Made by a program: the position numbers and the translations under genes | Source: Streptomyces sp. SPB162 | GTDB lineage: Bacteria > Actinomycetota > Actinomycetes > Streptomycetales > Streptomycetaceae | Length of the DNA stretch: 64,000 nucleotides | Direction of reading: 5' to 3' | Assembly: GCF_029504575.1 (NCBI RefSeq) | Contig: NZ_JAQFII010000001.1 | Span: 434,001-498,000, forward strand | Shown: piece after piece, positions 44,705 to 53,362 of the stretch | Numbering within the stretch: position 1 is the stretch's first letter | Layout: every line of letters starts with the position of its first letter | The notes under the pieces: model-generated | Databases searched by the model: none | Told to the model about the DNA's origin: nothing | What the model saw: only the letters and a program-made list of their open reading frames with translations

Positions 44705-46186
44705 CTACAGCACGCTCTTCCCCTCGTGCCAGCCCGGCAGGGCGGAGCCGGCCGCCCACGTCGAGTGCGTCCCGCTGGAGATCCGTTCCGGCAGCCGTAC
44801 CCGGGCGATCGGCCCGTCGGTGACGCGTGCGGCGTCGAAGACCAGGCACTCGGAACGGTCGGCGTTCATGTCGGTCGTGAGCGTGACGAGGTAGCCGTCG
44901 TCCTCCGCGGTCGCGCCGGGGCGCGGGGCCATGGCGGTCTCGCTGCCGTACACCCCTTCCGGCAGCGCGTACCGCTGCTCGCCGCCGGTGCGCAGATCGT
45001 GCTTGACGATGCCGTCGAAGAGGAACCAGCCGGGGCGCTGGGTGGCGGCGTACGTGTACCGGTACGGCTGTCCGCCGAGGTTCGGGTTGATCATCCCGAA
45101 CTCGGTGAACCGCTCGCTGAGCCGTTCCTCCTTCACCTGCCCGGTGACCAGGTTCAGCCGCCAGCGGTGCAGCCGGGTTTCCATCCGTTCCAGCGCCAGG
45201 AAGCGGAACATCCGCTGGTGGACGCCCTGCCCGCGGGGGTCGGCCGGTTCGGGGCAGCCCTGGTGGAAGCCGTCGACGACGATCTCGTCGCCGTCCTCGT
45301 AGGCGTTGACGAAGTGCAGGACGTACGTCGGGTCGGCCTCGAACCAGCGGACCTCGCTGCCGTGGCGGGGGACGACCCCGAAGCGGCTCGGCAGGTCGCG
45401 GTGGAAGCGCGAGGCGTACTTGCCCTGGGCGATCAGGGCCGGGTCCCAGAACAGCGGGAAGTCGTTGAGGATGGCGTAGTTCTCGGTGAACGCCATGTCG
45501 TGCGGCAGCCGCGGGCCGGGCAGCGGGATGTCGGTGAGGTGCCTGAGTCGGTTGTCCGGGCCGACCACCCCGTAGCGCAGATAGGGCGCCTCGGTGGAGT
45601 AGCTGAAGAAGAGCAGTTCGCCGGTGCGGTCGTCGACCTTGGTGTGCGCGGAGACACCCCAGTCCGGCGCCCAGGGTGATGTGCCGAGGGTCTCCAGGGT
45701 GAGCGGGTCCAGCCGGTAGAGGTCCCCGCACTGCCAGAAGCTGCTCAGCGCCTGGCCTGCGTGGACGACGATGTCGGTGCTGGAGGCGTCCTTCATCCGG
45801 GTCCGCGCGCCCCAGCCGTCGGCGCGCCGGGACAGCGCGGGCCGCTCGGCGATGCCCGCCCACAGCGCCTTTCCTGCCTCCTGTTCGGCGGTGAAGCCGG
45901 CGGTGCGCACGAAGCGGTTGCGGTAGAAGGCCTTTCCGTCCCGGAAGCCCACCACGTGGATCATGCCGTCGCCGTCGAAGGGGTGGTACAGCGAGATCGC
46001 CGGATGTACCGGGTTCTCCGTGTTGCGCAGGTAGACGCCTTCGAGGTCGGCCGGGATCTCACCGGTCACCTCCAGGTCGTCCGCCCGCCATTCGGTGGTC
46101 TGCGGGCGCCAGGGGCCGGTGCGGTACGGATGGTCGTCGTCCTCCGGCAGCGTCGACAGGGCGCGTCCGACGATCTCAACGTCCAT
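44705..46186 (-). CDS. Carotenoid-oxygenase-family dioxygenase
   Basis: Cytosolic Fe(II) dioxygenase of 493 residues with no signal peptide. Iron-binding His are seen in WGVSAHTKVDDRTGE, LPHDMAFTENYAI, YVLHFVNAYEDGDE and SSGTHSTWAAG. Other family marks are GVYLRNTENPVHP and FDGDGMIHVVGFRDG. It overlaps the upstream CoA-ligase gene by 11 bp and thus belongs to an LLM-ligase-oxygenase operon. Bacterial members often cleave stilbenes or phenylpropenes rather than carotenoids; the ligase neighbour fits aromatic acid handling. The paralogue at 29498 has a Tat-like leader, which this one lacks. Confidence 0.93.
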   Translation of the reverse strand: MDVEIVGRALSTLPEDDDHPYRTGPWRPQTTEWRADDLEVTGEIPADLEGVYLRNTENPVHPAISLYHPFDGDGMIHVVGFRDGKAFYRNRFVRTAGFTAEQEAGKALWAGIAERPALSRRADGWGARTRMKDASSTDIVVHAGQALSSFWQCGDLYRLDPLTLETLGTSPWAPDWGVSAHTKVDDRTGELLFFSYSTEAPYLRYGVVGPDNRLRHLTDIPLPGPRLPHDMAFTENYAILNDFPLFWDPALIAQGKYASRFHRDLPSRFGVVPRHGSEVRWFEADPTYVLHFVNAYEDGDEIVVDGFHQGCPEPADPRGQGVHQRMFRFLALERMETRLHRWRLNLVTGQVKEERLSERFTEFGMINPNLGGQPYRYTYAATQRPGWFLFDGIVKHDLRTGGEQRYALPEGVYGSETAMAPRPGATAEDDGYLVTLTTDMNADRSECLVFDAARVTDGPIARVRLPERISSGTHSTWAAGSALPGWHEGKSVL

Positions 46187-47903
46187 GGGATTCCTCCTCC
46201 ACGAGGGAAGCGCGCAGGACCCGTTTGAGCACCTTGCCCACGGGGTTGCGCGGCAGTTCGTCGCGCAGCTCGAGCCGTTCCGGCAGTTTGTACGAGGCGA
46301 TGTGCCGCTCCTTGAGATAGCCGACCAGGTCGTCCAGCGCGAGCGGGGACCGGGCGACGACCACCGCGCAGAGCTTCTCGTCCAGCACCTCGTCGGGATA
46401 GCCCACGACCGCGACCTCCGCCACCGCGGGGTGCCCGGCGATGAGATCTTCCAGCTCGGCGGGGGCGATGTTCATCCCACCGCGGATCACCACGTCCTTC
46501 GCCCGGTCCACGTACTTCAGGAACTGCCCGCGCTCCCCCGCGATCTCGAAGAGGTCGCCGGTCATGAGGTACCCCTGGTCGTCGAAGGGGGTGGGCAGGT
46601 CCGTGCCGCCCAGATAGCCCGCGAAGACCTGCGGGCTCTTGATCCGCAACTCCCCCGGCCGGTCCGGCTCGTCGATGTCCTGTCCGGTAACGGTGTCCAC
46701 GATCCGCACCTTCGTCCAGCGGGCGCCGCGGGTGGACCACTCGACGCCGGGCACGCCGTACCGGGGGAAGTAGCGCGCCCGCTCCTCCGGATCCGGCACG
46801 TCGTACGGGTCGGTGAGCATCCCCGTGCCCTCGTTCGACCCGAAGAAGTTGATGACTCCGATCCCGTACCGCTCCTGCCAGCCGCGCACCATCGCCGGGG
46901 CGAGCGGCGCCGAGCCGGAGCCGATCCGGGTGAGCGACGAGAGGTCGGTGCTCGCGAGGAGTTCCTCCCTGGCGTTCAGCATGGACAGCAGCGCCGGGGG
47001 CGCGACGGTGTAGGTGACGTGCTCCTCGGCGATCTGGCGGAGGAACACCGGCAGATCGAACGGGTGGTGCTGGACCAGGACGCACCCGATCCGCAGCCAC
47101 GGCAGGAACAACCCTCCGAGACCGGCCATGTTGACCATCGGGAAGGGGTTGAGGAGCACATCGTCCGCCGTCATCCTCGGCGCTTCCAGACACGTCCAGG
47201 CGATGGCCAGCCAGTCGTTGTGGCAGCGCGGCACGCCCTTCGGGATGCTCTCGGTGCCCGAGGTCCAGCAGATGGTGACGCAGTCGTTCGGATCCACGGG
47301 ATGCTCACGGGTGTACGCCGCGACACCGGCCGGGTCGTACGGCGACCGCAGTTCGGCGTCGAGCGCGATGGCGCCGGTCGGGAGCCGAGCGCCGTCGGCC
47401 GCTTCGTACGCGAACAGGTGCCGCAGCCGCGGCAGCCGGTCCCGCAGGCCGTCGACCTCGGCGGCGAGCTCCCGCTCGCCGACCCGCACCGCGGTGATGA
47501 ACGCGGTGAACTCCGCCAGCCCGCCCAGCAGCACCACCTCGTGCTCGCGGTACTGCACCGGCAGCGGGGAGACGATCACGCCGATCCGCCAGCACGCGAG
47601 ATAGACGCACACCAGCTCGACGATGTTGGGCAGCTGCACCCCCACCACGTCGCCCTGGCCGATGCCGTGTCGCAGCAGGACCGCCGCCAAACGGTCCACG
47701 TCCGCGTCGAGTTCCGTCCAGCTCGGCCTGCGGACCGGCCTGCCCACCAGATCCGCCTTGTTCAGCGGATCGACGACCGCGAGCCGTTCGGGATGCGACC
47801 GCACCCGCTCACGCAGCAGCGAGTCCGTGGTCTCGCCGTCCCACCAGCCCGCCGCGGTGTACTCGGCGACCCGTTCGGCCGGATGCAGTCTCCAAGCGCC
47901 CAT
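46176..47903 (-). CDS. AMP-forming acyl/aryl-CoA ligase (class I adenylate-forming enzyme)
   Basis: ANL-superfamily enzyme of 575 residues that activates a carboxylic acid as acyl-AMP and transfers it to CoA. Motifs include CWTSGTESIPKGVPRCHND (P-loop, in place of STGTTG.PKG), INFFGSNEGTGM (A5), YLMTGDLFEIAGERG (A7), VDRAKDVVIRGGMNIAP (A8) and RNPVGKVLKRVLR (A10 with the catalytic Lys). N-terminal YTAAGWW matches cyclohexanecarboxylate/benzoate-type ligases. It begins 27 bp after the LLM gene and overlaps the oxygenase gene, so all three are cotranscribed. Confidence 0.93.
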   Translation of the reverse strand: MGAWRLHPAERVAEYTAAGWWDGETTDSLLRERVRSHPERLAVVDPLNKADLVGRPVRRPSWTELDADVDRLAAVLLRHGIGQGDVVGVQLPNIVELVCVYLACWRIGVIVSPLPVQYREHEVVLLGGLAEFTAFITAVRVGERELAAEVDGLRDRLPRLRHLFAYEAADGARLPTGAIALDAELRSPYDPAGVAAYTREHPVDPNDCVTICWTSGTESIPKGVPRCHNDWLAIAWTCLEAPRMTADDVLLNPFPMVNMAGLGGLFLPWLRIGCVLVQHHPFDLPVFLRQIAEEHVTYTVAPPALLSMLNAREELLASTDLSSLTRIGSGSAPLAPAMVRGWQERYGIGVINFFGSNEGTGMLTDPYDVPDPEERARYFPRYGVPGVEWSTRGARWTKVRIVDTVTGQDIDEPDRPGELRIKSPQVFAGYLGGTDLPTPFDDQGYLMTGDLFEIAGERGQFLKYVDRAKDVVIRGGMNIAPAELEDLIAGHPAVAEVAVVGYPDEVLDEKLCAVVVARSPLALDDLVGYLKERHIASYKLPERLELRDELPRNPVGKVLKRVLRASLVEEESHGR

Positions 47904-47930
47904 GCATGCCCTCCCCCTCGAACGACGCCG

Positions 47931-48896
47931 CTACCGGTCCCGCAGCAGGGCGAGCGTCCGCTCGCCTCCCGGGTCGGCGTCCGTGCTCGACGCGACGACC
48001 GCGATCTCGTCCACCCCCGCCGCCGCGTACTCCGCGAGCCTGGCCCGTACCGCGTCCGGATCGCCCACCAGCCCGACCGCGGCCATCAGTTCCGCCGGGA
48101 CCGCCGCGAGCAGCTCCCGCGGATGCGGCCGGGACCGTGCGAACTCCACGACCTCCCCGAAACCGGCCTCCACGAACATCTCCGCGTAGCCGGGCGCCGC
48201 GAGGTAGCCGACCACGCCGCGCCGCAGCTGCTCGACCGCCGCCGGGGACGGGTCGACGGCGGCCGTCACCCAGGCGGCCACCCGCGGCGACGGCCGTCCC
48301 AGCGCCCCGGCCTCCGCCCGCATCCGTCCGATCAGCGTCGCCGCGGAGGCCGGGGTGAGGAGGTTCAGCACCATCCGGTCCGCGAGCGCGGCCGCCGTGC
48401 GGACCGCGGCGGGACCGAAGGCGGCCACCGTCAGCTGCGACTTCGGGGCCGGCAGCCGCAGCCGGAACCCGCTGCTGCGCACGACCTCCCCCGCCGCCGT
48501 GGCCCGCTCCCCGTCCAGCAACTGCCGCAGTGCCGTCGCCGACTCCCGCAGCGCCACCCCGCTGCGCCGGTGCGAGCGGCCGTGCCACTGCTCGACGACG
48601 ATCGGGCTGGAACTGCCGATCGCCACATCCACCCGCCGCCCGGTGAGGGCGGCCACCGAGGCGACCCCACGGGCGATCGTCATCGGGTCGCGTACGGCCA
48701 CGGCGAGCGGGCCCACGGTCAGCGGGATGCTCCGGGTGCGCAGTGCGACGGCGGTGGCGAGGGCGAACACGTCATAGGTGGCCATCTCACCGAGCCACAG
48801 CTCCTCGTACCCGTGCCGCTCGGCGGCGGCCGCCGTCAGCAGCGCCTCCTCGGGCGGCCGGTCCTGCCAATAGCCCAGCGACACCGACAGCTTCAC
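47931..48896 (-). CDS. LLM-class F420-dependent oxidoreductase
   Basis: LLM TIM-barrel enzyme of 321 residues, of the F420-dependent methylene-H4MPT-reductase-like type. It begins (M)KLSVSLGYWQDRPPEEALLT and has GYEELWLGEMATYDVFALAT, SIPLTVGPLAVAVRDPMTIA, RRVDVAIGSSSPIVVEQWHG and the C-terminal AAVGLVGDPDAVRARLAEY. GTG 48896 gives normal length; the open frame beyond it is a shadow. First gene of the LLM-ligase-oxygenase operon. It may reduce or oxidise the intermediate handled by the ligase. Confidence 0.88.
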   Translation of the reverse strand: MKLSVSLGYWQDRPPEEALLTAAAAERHGYEELWLGEMATYDVFALATAVALRTRSIPLTVGPLAVAVRDPMTIARGVASVAALTGRRVDVAIGSSSPIVVEQWHGRSHRRSGVALRESATALRQLLDGERATAAGEVVRSSGFRLRLPAPKSQLTVAAFGPAAVRTAAALADRMVLNLLTPASAATLIGRMRAEAGALGRPSPRVAAWVTAAVDPSPAAVEQLRRGVVGYLAAPGYAEMFVEAGFGEVVEFARSRPHPRELLAAVPAELMAAVGLVGDPDAVRARLAEYAAAGVDEIAVVASSTDADPGGERTLALLRDR

Positions 48897-49071
48897 GTGC
48901 TTCCAGCCTCCCGACCGCGGGGCACGAGCCCCAAGGATCCACGATACGCCGACGCTACAACAGGCGGCGTCACCGAAGGACGGCATTGGATCGGTCGCCA
49001 CCACCGGACAACCATCGGGGCCCGGGGCCCGTCCTACTCGGCAGTACTCCCCGACGACGAGGCCGCCACCC

Positions 49072-49680
49072 ATGCCCTTCGCCCGCACGACCACGACGAC
49101 GACCCTGCTCGGCGCCGCCCTGCTCCTGGCCGCCGCCCCGTACGCGCTCGCGGACTCCGGCTTGTCGCTCTCCGTCGACCCCGGCGCCAGCCGCCAGCGG
49201 GGCCGCGAGGCCACGTTCACCGTCGCCGCCGACGAAGCGGACCTGAGCCACGGCAAGGGGACGTTCACCCTCGCGTCCCGCGCCTTCGTCGCACCGGTCA
49301 CCGTCACCAGGCAGCGGTTCCACGACGGCAAGGGCGGCCAACTGTACGCGAAGGCCACGGCGACGGTGCTCTGCGACATCGAACCCGGTCCGTACACGGT
49401 GGAGTTGAAGGCCGGTGCCGGTGACCAGGCCGTGGCGGCGGTGACGCTGACGGTCGTGCCCGAGATGGATCCCGGGAACCGGACGTTCTGCGACGATCCC
49501 TCGACCGGCTACGACTCCGCCGCCGACCGGACGAGCGAAGCGGCGGCCGACGACAACGTGGGCCATGACGGCATCGGCGTCGGCACCGTCATCGCCGGGG
49601 GCGTGGGAATCGGCCTCGTCAGCTCGCTGGCGACGGGCTTCGTCCTCACCCGTCGGCAGCGCCGGGCGGAGCGCTCATGA
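49072..49680 (+). CDS. Secreted or membrane-anchored protein of unknown function
   Basis: Protein of 202 residues with an N-terminal signal peptide (TTTLLGAALLLAAAPYALA) and a C-terminal membrane helix (IGVGTVIAGGVGIGLVSSLA), ending RRQRRAERS, a basic tail that holds it in the membrane with the middle domain outside. The domain is beta-rich (ATFTVAADEADLSHGKGTFT) and has two Cys (VLCDIEPG and NRTFCDDP) likely to form a disulfide. No family was recognised, but this layout is common in Streptomyces cell-surface proteins. It is divergent from the LLM operon. Confidence 0.75.
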   Translation: MPFARTTTTTTLLGAALLLAAAPYALADSGLSLSVDPGASRQRGREATFTVAADEADLSHGKGTFTLASRAFVAPVTVTRQRFHDGKGGQLYAKATATVLCDIEPGPYTVELKAGAGDQAVAAVTLTVVPEMDPGNRTFCDDPSTGYDSAADRTSEAAADDNVGHDGIGVGTVIAGGVGIGLVSSLATGFVLTRRQRRAERS

Positions 49681-49700
49681 CAGCGGCCATGTGCGCTGTG

Positions 49701-49884
49701 CCTCAAGGGTGTGGCGAAAGTCCCGCCTGGCCCGCGACGCCTGGCACGCACGCCTGCCGCGTTGCCGGGCTCGTCCAGGTACGTCCAGTACGAGGACGAC
49801 CCTCCGCCGTGCCGTCGCACGCACCAGACACCGCGGACCCCGCCCTCACGGGCGAACGGCGCTCCTTTCGCAACACCCTTGAGG
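49701..49884 (-). repeat. Structured intergenic repeat, copy B
   Basis: 184-bp element bounded by 20-bp inverted repeats with 19 matches, CCTCAAGGGTGTGGCGAAAG at the left. Read on the minus strand its inside contains GCACGGCGGAGG, then TCGTCCTCGTACTGGACG and GTACCTGGACG, which pairs back imperfectly. The core matches copies A and C while the ends differ. It fills the 288-bp gap between the secreted protein and the VOC protein genes. Confidence 0.75.
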
Positions 49885-49968
49885 ATGACGAGTACGACAT
49901 CGCACGCCGGTCACCGGCCGGGTGAGGCGCGGAGGTGTCTGTGAGGTGTCTTTTGGAGGCATTCCACT

Positions 49969-50358
49969 GTGTCAGTCGAGTTGAACCACACCATCGTCTT
50001 CGCCCGGGACAATCGGGCGTCCGCCGCATTCCTCGCCGACATCCTGGGGCTGGAGGCCGGAGCGCCATGGGGGCCCTTCGTGCCCGTCACGACGGGCAAC
50101 GGCGTCACGCTGGACTTCGCGAGCGTCGGCACGGAGAAGATCTCCCCGCAGCACTACGCCTTCCTGGTGTCCGAGGAGGAGTTCACCGCGAGCTTCGAGC
50201 GGATCCGGCAGGCCGGGCTCACGTACTACGCGGACCCGGGTCTGAAGAAGCCGGGCGAGATCAACCACAACGACGGCGGTCGCGGCGTGTACTTCCTCGA
50301 TCCGGACGGCCACGGGATGGAGCTCATCACCCGCCCGTACGGCAGCGGCGGCCAGTAG
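49969..50358 (+). CDS. VOC-superfamily protein (glyoxalase/dioxygenase-like)
   Basis: Protein of 129 residues with the paired beta-alpha-beta-beta-beta fold of vicinal oxygen chelate enzymes. Marks are ELNHTIVFARDNRASAAFLA (His metal ligand), FLADILGLEAG, HYAFLVSEEEF (second His) and GVYFLDPDGHGMELITRPYG (Glu ligand), so the metal site looks complete. The GTG start at 49969 has GGAGG about 16 bases upstream and TTTTGGAGGC just before. It stands alone. VOC proteins include glyoxalases, extradiol dioxygenases and antibiotic-resistance binding proteins, and the substrate cannot be given. Confidence 0.9.
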   Translation: MSVELNHTIVFARDNRASAAFLADILGLEAGAPWGPFVPVTTGNGVTLDFASVGTEKISPQHYAFLVSEEEFTASFERIRQAGLTYYADPGLKKPGEINHNDGGRGVYFLDPDGHGMELITRPYGSGGQ

Positions 50359-50541
50359 CCGCAACGACCCCTCACGACAGGTGACGCACGTCATACGGGC
50401 CAATGACGTTTGCCGTCGCCGGACCCGGGCAGCCGACTCTTCAGAGGCCCCCCTTACCTCGTAGTCTCGGCCCGGTCAGCTCTCCCCCCCTGCTGGCCGG
50501 GCCGAACTGCGTCCGCAGCCGCCCGGCCCGGCCGGCGTATC

Positions 50542-51762
50542 TCAGGAGGGGACCCGCTGGCCCTTGCCCAGGGCCACTATTCCGCCGGCGGAGACGGTGT
50601 AGTGCCGGGCGTCGTGGTCGAAGTTCACGCCGATGGTCGCGCCCGGGGGGACGACGACGTTCTTGTCGAGGATCGCGCGGCGGACGACCGCGCCGCGGCC
50701 GACCCGGACGCCCTCCAACAGGACGGACTCCTGCACGACGGCGCCCTGTTCCACGATCACCCCGGGGGCCAGTACGGATCCGGTGACCTGGCCGCTGATG
50801 ATGCAGCCCGTGCTGACCATCGACTCGCCGGCGATCCCGCCGGCGACGAACTTCGCCGGCGGCCGCTGGGCCTGGTTGGTGAAGATGGGCCACTGCCGGT
50901 TGTAGAGGTTGAAGACCGGTTGAATCGATATGAGATCCATATGGGCCTCGTAGTAGGCGTCCAGGGTCCCCACGTCCCGCCAGTAGCCGTGGTCCCGTTC
51001 CGTCTCGCCCGGCACCTGGTTGTCGTCGAAGTCGTAGACCTGCGCCTGGCCGCGCTCGGTAAGCATCGGCAGGATGCTGCCGCCCATGTCGTGCACGGAG
51101 CTCTCGTCCTCGGCGTCCTGGTGGAGCGCGTCGATGAGGACCTTGGTGGTGAAGATGTAGTTGCCCATCGAGGCGAAGACGCTGTCCGGGTCGTCCGCGA
51201 GACCGGGCGGATCGGTGGGCTTCTCCAGGAAGCCGTCGATCTGTGTGCTGCGGTGCGCGGTGGTGATAACGCCGAAGGAGGACGCCTGCTCCCGCGGTAC
51301 CCGTATGCCGGCGACCGTCACCCCGGCCCCCGCTTCGATGTGCCGGTCGAGCATGTGCCGTGGATCCATGCGGTACACGTGGTCGGCGCCGAAGACCACG
51401 ATGTAGTCGGGCTGCTCGTCGTGCACGAGGTTGAGCGACTGGTAGATGGCGTCCGCGCTGCCGAGGTACCAACGGGGACCGAGTCGCTGCTGTGCCGGGA
51501 CGGGTGTGACGTAGTCACCCAGCAGACCGGTCATCCGCCAGGTGGTCGACACATGCCGGTCCAGTGAGTGTGATTTGTACTGCGTGAGCACGCAGATGCG
51601 GTGGATGCCGCCGTTCACCAGGTTCGACAGGACGAAGTCCACCAGCCGGTAGACGCCGCCGAATGGCACCGCGGGTTTGGCCCGGTCCGCGGTCAGCGGC
51701 ATCAGCCGCTTGCCTTCGCCCCCTGCGAGGACGATGCCCAGCACGTTCGGTCGTCCGCTCAC
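50542..51762 (-). CDS. glgC: Glucose-1-phosphate adenylyltransferase
   Basis: ADP-glucose pyrophosphorylase of 406 residues, the rate-setting step of glycogen synthesis: glucose-1-phosphate plus ATP to ADP-glucose. The nucleotide-binding motif is [17 protein letters not shown] near residue 14; [22 protein letters not shown] (catalytic/substrate Lys) and [19 protein letters not shown] are conserved. A left-handed beta-helix follows at the C-terminus ([20 protein letters not shown]). It is downstream of glgA on the same strand, about 75 bp apart, and convergent with the VOC gene. The enzyme is normally controlled by glycolytic intermediates. Confidence 0.96.
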   Translation of the reverse strand: MSGRPNVLGIVLAGGEGKRLMPLTADRAKPAVPFGGVYRLVDFVLSNLVNGGIHRICVLTQYKSHSLDRHVSTTWRMTGLLGDYVTPVPAQQRLGPRWYLGSADAIYQSLNLVHDEQPDYIVVFGADHVYRMDPRHMLDRHIEAGAGVTVAGIRVPREQASSFGVITTAHRSTQIDGFLEKPTDPPGLADDPDSVFASMGNYIFTTKVLIDALHQDAEDESSVHDMGGSILPMLTERGQAQVYDFDDNQVPGETERDHGYWRDVGTLDAYYEAHMDLISIQPVFNLYNRQWPIFTNQAQRPPAKFVAGGIAGESMVSTGCIISGQVTGSVLAPGVIVEQGAVVQESVLLEGVRVGRGAVVRRAILDKNVVVPPGATIGVNFDHDARHYTVSAGGIVALGKGQRVPS

Positions 51763-51837
51763 CCTGACCCCCTTCGTCTCCGGCCCGCCCGCTGGCAGCC
51801 GGTCACTCCAGTGCCGCCGGTCCTCCGATGGAGCCGG

Positions 51838-53025
51838 TCACTCCAGTACCGACGCGTAGACCTCCACGGTCCGGCGTGCCACGGCGTCCCAGCCGAACTC
51901 CGTCACGGCGCGCCGCCGCCCCGCCTCGCCCATCGCCCGAGCCCGCGCCCCGTCGGTGACGACCTCGTTGACGGCGGCCGCCAGGGCGGCCTCGAAGCCG
52001 CGCGGATCGGCCTCCTCGTACGGCACCAGGAGCCCCGTGCGGCCGTGCTCCACCACCTCGGGGATGCCACCGACGGCGGAGGCGACCACCGCCGTACCGC
52101 AGGCCATGGCCTCCAGGTTGACGATGCCGAGCGGTTCGTAGACCGAGGGGCAGACGAACACCGCCGCGTGGGTGAGGAGTTGCACGACGTCGGGGCGGGG
52201 CAGCATCTGCGGGATCCACACCACGCCGTCGCGTCGTTCCCGCAGCTCGCCGACCAGGGAGCGGAACTCCGCGTCCAGCTCCGGGGTGTCCGGTGACCCC
52301 GCGCACAGCACGACCTGCGTACCGGGGGCGAACTCGCGGGCCGCGCGCACCAGGTGCGGGACACCCTTCTGCCGGGTGATCCGACCGACGAACAGCACGA
52401 ACGGCCGCGCCGGGTCGATGCCGAGGCGCTCCACGACGTCGGTCCCCGGGTCGGGCCGGTACAGGGCGGTGTCGATGCCGTTGTGCACCACGTGGACCCG
52501 GCCGGGATCCACCCGCGGGTAGCAGGCCAGCACATCGGCGCGCATGCCGTGGGACACCGCGATCACCGCGTCCGCCGCCTCGACGGCGGTGCGCTCGGCC
52601 CAGCAGGAGACCGCGTAGCCGCCGCCCAGCTGCTCGGCCTTCCAGGGGCGCAGCGGTTCCAGGGAGTGGGCGGTCATCACATGGGGGACGCCGTGCAGGA
52701 GTTTGGCGAGGTGGCCCGCCATGTTGGCGTACCAGGTGTGCGAGTGGACAAGGTCGACGCCGGTCACCGCGGCCGCGATGGACAGGTCCACCGACAGCGT
52801 CCTGAGCGCGTTGTTGGCGCCGTCCAGTCCGGCGGCGGTCCGGTGCCGCACGAGGCCGGAGGCCTTGTCCGCGACCTCGTCGCCGGTGTCGGTGTCCGAG
52901 GTGCTCCAGCTGTGGACGCTGAGGTCGACGAGCCCGCGCAGTTCCCGCGCGAGGAACTCGGCGTGCACTCCGGCTCCGCCGTACACGTCCGGTGGGTACT
53001 CGCGCGTTAACAGCCCGACCTTCAC
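51838..53025 (-). CDS. glgA: Glycogen synthase / maltose-1-phosphate synthase, GT4 (GlgA/GlgM type)
   Basis: GT4 glycosyltransferase of 395 residues, of the actinobacterial type formerly all called GlgA. In mycobacteria the orthologue (GlgM) transfers glucose from ADP-glucose to glucose-1-phosphate to make maltose-1-phosphate. The N-terminus is VKVGLLTREYPPDVYGGAGV; SHTWYANMAGHLAKL, VGRITRQKGVPHLVRAA and the donor-binding CPSVYEPLGIVNLEAMACGT with the E-x7-E pair are visible. The start is a GTG with AGAGGTGG upstream. Divergent from pgm, so substrate supply (pgm, glgC) and use (glgA) are clustered. Confidence 0.94.
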   Translation of the reverse strand: MKVGLLTREYPPDVYGGAGVHAEFLARELRGLVDLSVHSWSTSDTDTGDEVADKASGLVRHRTAAGLDGANNALRTLSVDLSIAAAVTGVDLVHSHTWYANMAGHLAKLLHGVPHVMTAHSLEPLRPWKAEQLGGGYAVSCWAERTAVEAADAVIAVSHGMRADVLACYPRVDPGRVHVVHNGIDTALYRPDPGTDVVERLGIDPARPFVLFVGRITRQKGVPHLVRAAREFAPGTQVVLCAGSPDTPELDAEFRSLVGELRERRDGVVWIPQMLPRPDVVQLLTHAAVFVCPSVYEPLGIVNLEAMACGTAVVASAVGGIPEVVEHGRTGLLVPYEEADPRGFEAALAAAVNEVVTDGARARAMGEAGRRRAVTEFGWDAVARRTVEVYASVLE

Positions 53026-53362
53026 CGTGTTCCACCTCTCCGCTGATCACCCGGCGTCCGCGGCATTGCCCTCCCGGCCCGTTCGGCTCCGGCGTCAGCG
53101 GGGCCGGCCCGGGGCGCGGAGATCGGTGCAGGCCTCGTGACCCTCTTCTGTACCGGATCGTCCGGCGGCAAACGTCACGGAGCCCCCGGCTGCCCGCCAC
53201 ACGGCGGCTTGTCCCGCGACACGGCAATGGTCCGCGGCCCCGGGAGTGCGCCCTCTCGCGCCGGGCACGGAGAATGGGAACAATGCCGAACGACGCGGAA
53301 CGTCCCACACCACGGGCACCCGCCCACGGTGGCGGACGGACCCGCACCCGGAGGAGACCGAG
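53026..53362. other. 337-bp divergent promoter region between glgA and pgm
   Basis: No gene was found. The space must contain the glgA (minus) and pgm (plus) promoters; the 3' part, with GGAGGAGACC, is the pgm ribosome site. No operator palindrome stands out by eye. Confidence 0.5.
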
